From Pardosa pseudoannulata (Eukaryota; Arthropoda; Arachnida; Araneae; Lycosidae), in contig CM063499.1 of the NCBI GenBank assembly GCA_032207245.1, forward strand, positions 29,406,731 through 29,470,730: DNA of 64,000 nt, read 5' to 3'. Every line of letters starts with the position of its first letter. The stretch's first letter is position 1. Positions 40,801-46,800 of this stretch are shown here, one piece after another. The position numbers were made by a program, and so were the translations under genes. Under the pieces are notes generated by a model, which saw only the letters and a program-made list of their open reading frames with translations, did not search any database and was not told where the DNA came from.

Positions 40801-43800
40801 ATTAACAAATAAACAATTTTATACAACTATAGCCTTTTATTCCCTGTTATTCTATAATAATGCAAGTTGTAAGATTATTTTGGAATCAAGTTTAACATCA
40901 GATGTGGTAAAGACTGATAATACTGAAATATATTTTGAAGGGTTAAGGACATATTAAATAACTTCTCTGCCTCTTGTTTAAATAAACTCAGACAGAAACA
41001 CAATGTACATTAAATATTATATGTGGTAAAATTATATGAAAATTGTATAATAAAAATCGAAAGTGCATGTAATGATAAACCTTATACAATATAATAGGAA
41101 AGTTCAGATATTAAAAAGTAACGTACAAATAGCCAAAATTTATTACACAAAAAATATTTAATTTGTTGGCATATGTCAATAAATCAAATCACAAAAATTT
41201 GCATATCCCCGAGAAAACTGCATATCACCCCCCCACACACACACTCACACAAAAAATTCACTACCTTTTCCACCTATTTTTTATTAGTTCATAATCTAGT
41301 TCTTAGTTTAAAATAATTTTAGAATTATAAAGCAAATTATAATTTTCAAATAAACCACAAATATACAAAAAATAATTTTTATTAAATACTGACTTATCTG
41401 AAAAATATTGTTTACTGACATCTTTCATCTCTGATATTATGAGAATTATGAGACAAATTTCTCTTTCTTAATTATTAACTATGTTTTCCTTCAGGAGATT
41501 TTACTGGTAATAAAAGAAGTATGATTACAGTCAATTTACCCTAATAAAATCTACTGATGAATTTCAAACACTTTGTATCACAATGTTGTATATCTGCAAC
41601 AAATAGTGATCTTTAAAAAGAAGATATGGATGATTGTTAGTCCTGCAATACTCTAACACAATTTGCTAGTAAAATTTCTATTAAATAGCTACACTAAGTT
41701 TAACCTTCCAGCACATGCAATCAGCAGTTAAACATGAGTGTACATGTATTTTTCATGGAAGCTGTTATTTTATCACTAGCATATAACCCGTCATTTGATG
41801 GGATCAGTAAAATTTTTAATTTTCCAGAATTGTAAAGTACCTTATGAGGCAGGTAAAAAAATGGTTTGTTTTTTGGCTGAGAATTATCTTTCAACAAAAA
41901 TAGTCTATTAAAATTATTACATATGTACCTAATCTATTATTTAAGCCTAAATAAAACATGAAATGTTTATGTGGCCATGGACATCCGTACAACAATACGT
42001 GAATTTAATAAAATAAAAGTAATAAAAATAATAAAAAGTTGAAAAAATAGTAAAATTTTATTTTAAAAATAATAAAACAACTTTAGGAATAAGAATTTAA
42101 AACGAAAAGCAGAAAATATTAAATTAGACATTTAGAAGAACTTGGCTGAGTCGGGGCCGAACTGCCAAACCGAGAAGTACGGCGATCAAATGTGCAGACA
42201 CTCCACCAAATGTGCCACGCCAGCACATGACAAAGTGACTAATTAAAGTATATGCGGGTCGAGTAAAACCAGTCCAATATTTTAAAAATGCACTCCGCCC
42301 TCGCCATCCTATCAAGAATGATTTTAGTATAGAATATGAGGGAGAATAAAGCTTGAAATAATAACATTAAACACTCGAAAAGGAAGAATGAGGTGGATTT
42401 TGAATTAGCTTTGAATTTTACTAACCCTAACTCATAAAAAATCCAATAGGGATGCCTGTTCCATTCCAGGTACAACCGCTTCATAAATTTGTGGACAAAC
42501 AGACAGACTACTTAGGCTATTATTATATAGGGGATTTTTGGCATGAAAACAATAAATGAATTTTATTACTTAGCAAATTTACTATTATAAATTCAATAGT
42601 AAATTTGCTAAGAAATAAAAAATGTAACTTATTGTTGAATAATATAAATTATGCCACATTCAAAAGAAAGTAAATTATTTTAAAAAGAATATATTGCTCA
42701 GATAGAAAGAGAATTAAATATTTCATTATAGAAAATTTAATTTTATTATTTAAAAACTACATTTTAATATCAAAGATAGTTTAGTATAATCAGTACCGGC
42801 TATATGGTCAATTTTCCAAAGTCCCGTCTAACTTAATAGAGAATATGTATTAAAGTGCACCGCTTATACAGTCATTTTCTTTTTCTTGTTACCAGTTCAG
42901 GGTATCTGCCAAAATAAAAATTTTCAAATCCATGACTTTTCATGATTTAGCAGATCATTTTCCGTGACTTTAAAAAGCTTTCGTTAAAAATATATATGAA
43001 TAAAACTTCTGATGTACATACAAATAAAATATATGTTTTTAGAGAAATTACAGGAATTTTATCATAAAAAAAACTATAAACTTACTTTATAAGTGTTAAT
43101 AAACTCACATACATAAAAATAAATTGTTGTATCTACATACCTAAGTTTAATCATATACCCATTTTTCAATCAAAATGTTTCCAATTTGAATTCAGAGTAC
43201 TTTGGTATTATCCAAATGGCCATGAATTATAGCCAAATATAACCCTATAATGTTTATATACAAGATCCCTAGAGATTAACTTATATTTTGTGCAAAAATC
43301 TTAACTAATTTTTATTAAAAAATAATTATATTAATAAAATTTTAATCTACAATTTAAGAAAAAACCATAATAATATACATTTACCCACTAATTAAGCTTT
43401 CTTGCTTTGAGTTTCTTTGGTGAACAAATTTTACTTGGCAATATGGTCAATAAGATAATACATAAATACCAAACTCAGTAACTTCAGCCAACTGACAAGT
43501 AAAAATATAATTAAACAATTCAATGCATTTTTTTTTAAATTGGTAGTTTAGCGGATCCATGACTTTTACTCATTTTACTTGAAAAATCAAGACTTTCCAT
43601 GACAAAATTAATCCATTGTCTAAATCCATGATCTTCCAGGTGCATGGAAACCATGCCAGTTATATGGTCAGTTTCATGTTTTCAACAAGTTTCCTTTCCA
43701 CCCTTTTCCCCTTTCTTGCTTGTGTAGACATATCGTCGGAGTTTTCCACCTCTCTCAGTTCTCGTCCCCCCCCATAACAAGTGGACATCTGTCTGTTTAT

Positions 43801-46800
43801 TGGTATAAGATATCTCTCTCTTACATGACCTCAGGTGTTATTTTACTAATTCTGAAGCAACAGATGAGCATTTAAAAGCTATTAGAGACTTAGAAAAAGT
43901 TCTGTTAACAACTAAAAAAAGGAAACAAACTTGTATACCTGATTATTTTTAAATACATTGAACATGAATGTACGTATGAATGTGTGCTGTACTTTAATTA
44001 GTAAGGTAAGCTAATAAATTTCCCCCAAAAAAGATATTGCATATTTTTAATGCAGTGTTTACTTTTCGAATTAATTTTTAAAATGTTCTTAAAGTATAAT
44101 TATTTGCTTATTAGTTGAATATAATGCTGTCATAATTCAATAGGGTTGTATTGTTCTGCATATATGGTCTTATTTTTCTAGACCGTTGAACTGACCTTAT
44201 AACCGATACAGACTGTATTCATTAAAAGCAAGTGTAGCCAGGTAAAAAAGATAAATGCACTCACATTGGTAGGGGAAAAAATGTTTAGCATTATTTACTT
44301 CTATGAAGCAAATCAAGAAAATAAATATTATAAAACTAATTTCTTAATGACTTTAATTTCAATATTTTTATTGGTTTATAAAAGAACATAGAGATGAGAG
44401 AAAAAATAGAATTGAAATCTTCACTTAAATCACTTTTTTTTTTTTTTTTTGGGGGGGGGGGGGTCAAAAAATTCTCGGATAATATACAAAAAATCAGATG
44501 TATATATTTATTTGCATAAAAACCAATTTAAAAATTATGAATTCCACTTTATGCAAATTTAAATAATACACATCAATTATTTAGATAAAATCACAAAACA
44601 ATTGAGAAAAAAATATTTTGAGAAATTCCACCCATGACCAGATGCAAGATGTAAATTTTGTAACAAAAGCCCAGTTAAATATGAAAACTGTCACATGAAT
44701 TCTAACTTGCACATTCCTTGATGTGAATAAGGGTTGAAAAGAAGAAAAGAAACGAGCTTAAGATATCAACTGCAATATGGTAAAAAAAAAGTATTAAAAA
44801 CTGAATTTATCAAAAAATTTACAAAAATAAGCAAGTTGGAAGGTTAATTCTCATATCAAAATTTCATACATTGTTTAATTGGATGCATATGTATGATTAC
44901 TACAAAAACTCTGATATAAAAATGATAGCTTAAAATTCTTTAAGTTAAGATAAATTTAGAACAAAATTTAAAACATTTAATTTTTATTTTGTTTTCTATT
45001 TGTATTATATATATTGATGCATTCTAACATTTAAATATCTATAATCTATATAATATTCTAACATATTTTCTAATCTAAATTGTTGAGATATCTAAAGGTT
45101 TAAAAATTATTAAAATAGAGTTCTCTTGCAGATTAATAATTAAAATGAAAAAAAAAATTTCAGGGTGTCCAGGGAAATATATTCATAAATTCCATGTAAT
45201 ATTTTTCCTTTATAAATTCACACTATTTAATACAGAATTTCTTTTAATCCTTTTATAAAACTATTTTTAGATATAAATACATAAAGTTATAAATTTTATT
45301 ATAAACAAATTAAATTCCAGTGTATTTATAAATTTAAAATATTCTTTTCTGTAATTGAGGTATTTAGAATAACCCGTATGATCACCGGAAGAGCAATCAA
45401 TCAATTGCTTTAAAATAATTATACTAATTATATATATTTATATAAAAAAAAAACCTATAGCAATTTTGTTTTTTCACATTTTGTTAATATTTAAATAATG
45501 AATCCATATATAATAATTAAACTCTGTACATTATTATTTAAAAGATTAAATTTGTCCAGTAATGACCTTAATTTCCGTTTTCTTAGTTTCTCTTTTGATT
45601 ATTGACATTTTTTGTTCCAATTGCTTTTTAATCAATTTTGATTTTATTTTAATAGTTACAATTGCTTCATTATTTGAAAATTAATTTCTCATAGTCTCAT
45701 TTGACAGTAAAAGGTATTTTACAAAAAAAAGTCTTCATTTTTAGAATTTTTTTTTTTAAATTTTGACTGATGAAATTCATTATTTTTCAAACTTTTATTG
45801 TAAAAATTTAGGTATATTTTTTTATAATTTGGCAACTTTAAAAGTTGCCAAATTCTCTCATAATCTCCAGTTTTTCTCTCCCAGTTCTGAACAATCTGTA
45901 TGTAGACTTCTTCCTACCAATAATTAAAACATTCAGTGTAAAATATATAGATCTAAAGATAATTTTCAATTTAAAATTCATAGAAAAATCACTTTATATT
46001 TACAAATCTTACAAATTTCTATCTGAAAGTAATTTAATAATTTTGAGCATACCAGGAGGCATACCATTAGGAATTTAGAAATAGTATACTAAACGTGAAA
46101 TTTAGTAAACAAAAATATTACTAGTATATTAGAAGTTTATAACATGTTATATGGCAGGGAAAAAATTTTATGATTTCAGTTAAAATTTTATTTTATTTTT
46201 TTTTTATTTGACAAGCAGTGGAATACATTAAAAAGACACAAATAATAACACTTATTATTTCAGTATGTTTTGCAGTTGAAATATAAAATTTCAAAAAGCT
46301 GTATAAAAATATTTAGTACATATCAGCACTTTAAATACAACACGCAAATTCAAGTTTTAAATTTTTATACTTTTAAAAGTATTCATCACATTTCAGATTT
46401 TAATACGTTAACCACTTTCAAATAATTTTAATATTTTATTTTTCATAATCTAACTAAAAATATCTAGCACATTTTAAAAATAATTGTTAAAATACATGTC
46501 CCCATTAACAGAAAAAGATGCATGAAGCTGATTTACTATATAAATTTTTAAATATCGGTAAGGTTTTATTAAATTATTTTTTAACTGTAATAATTTAAGA
46601 AAAAACATTTCTGTAGGTAAGCTAATAACCTCTTTCACTCTTAATGTTTAGTCAATGTTAAAAAAAATTAATTTGTTCTAATGATTTTTTTTTTGAGAAA
46701 TTAAAAATATATAATAAAAATTAATTGACTATTTTGCTCTTGGGTTTAACTGAATAACAAGCAAGAAAATTATTTTGAAGGTAAATACTACAATTAACTT

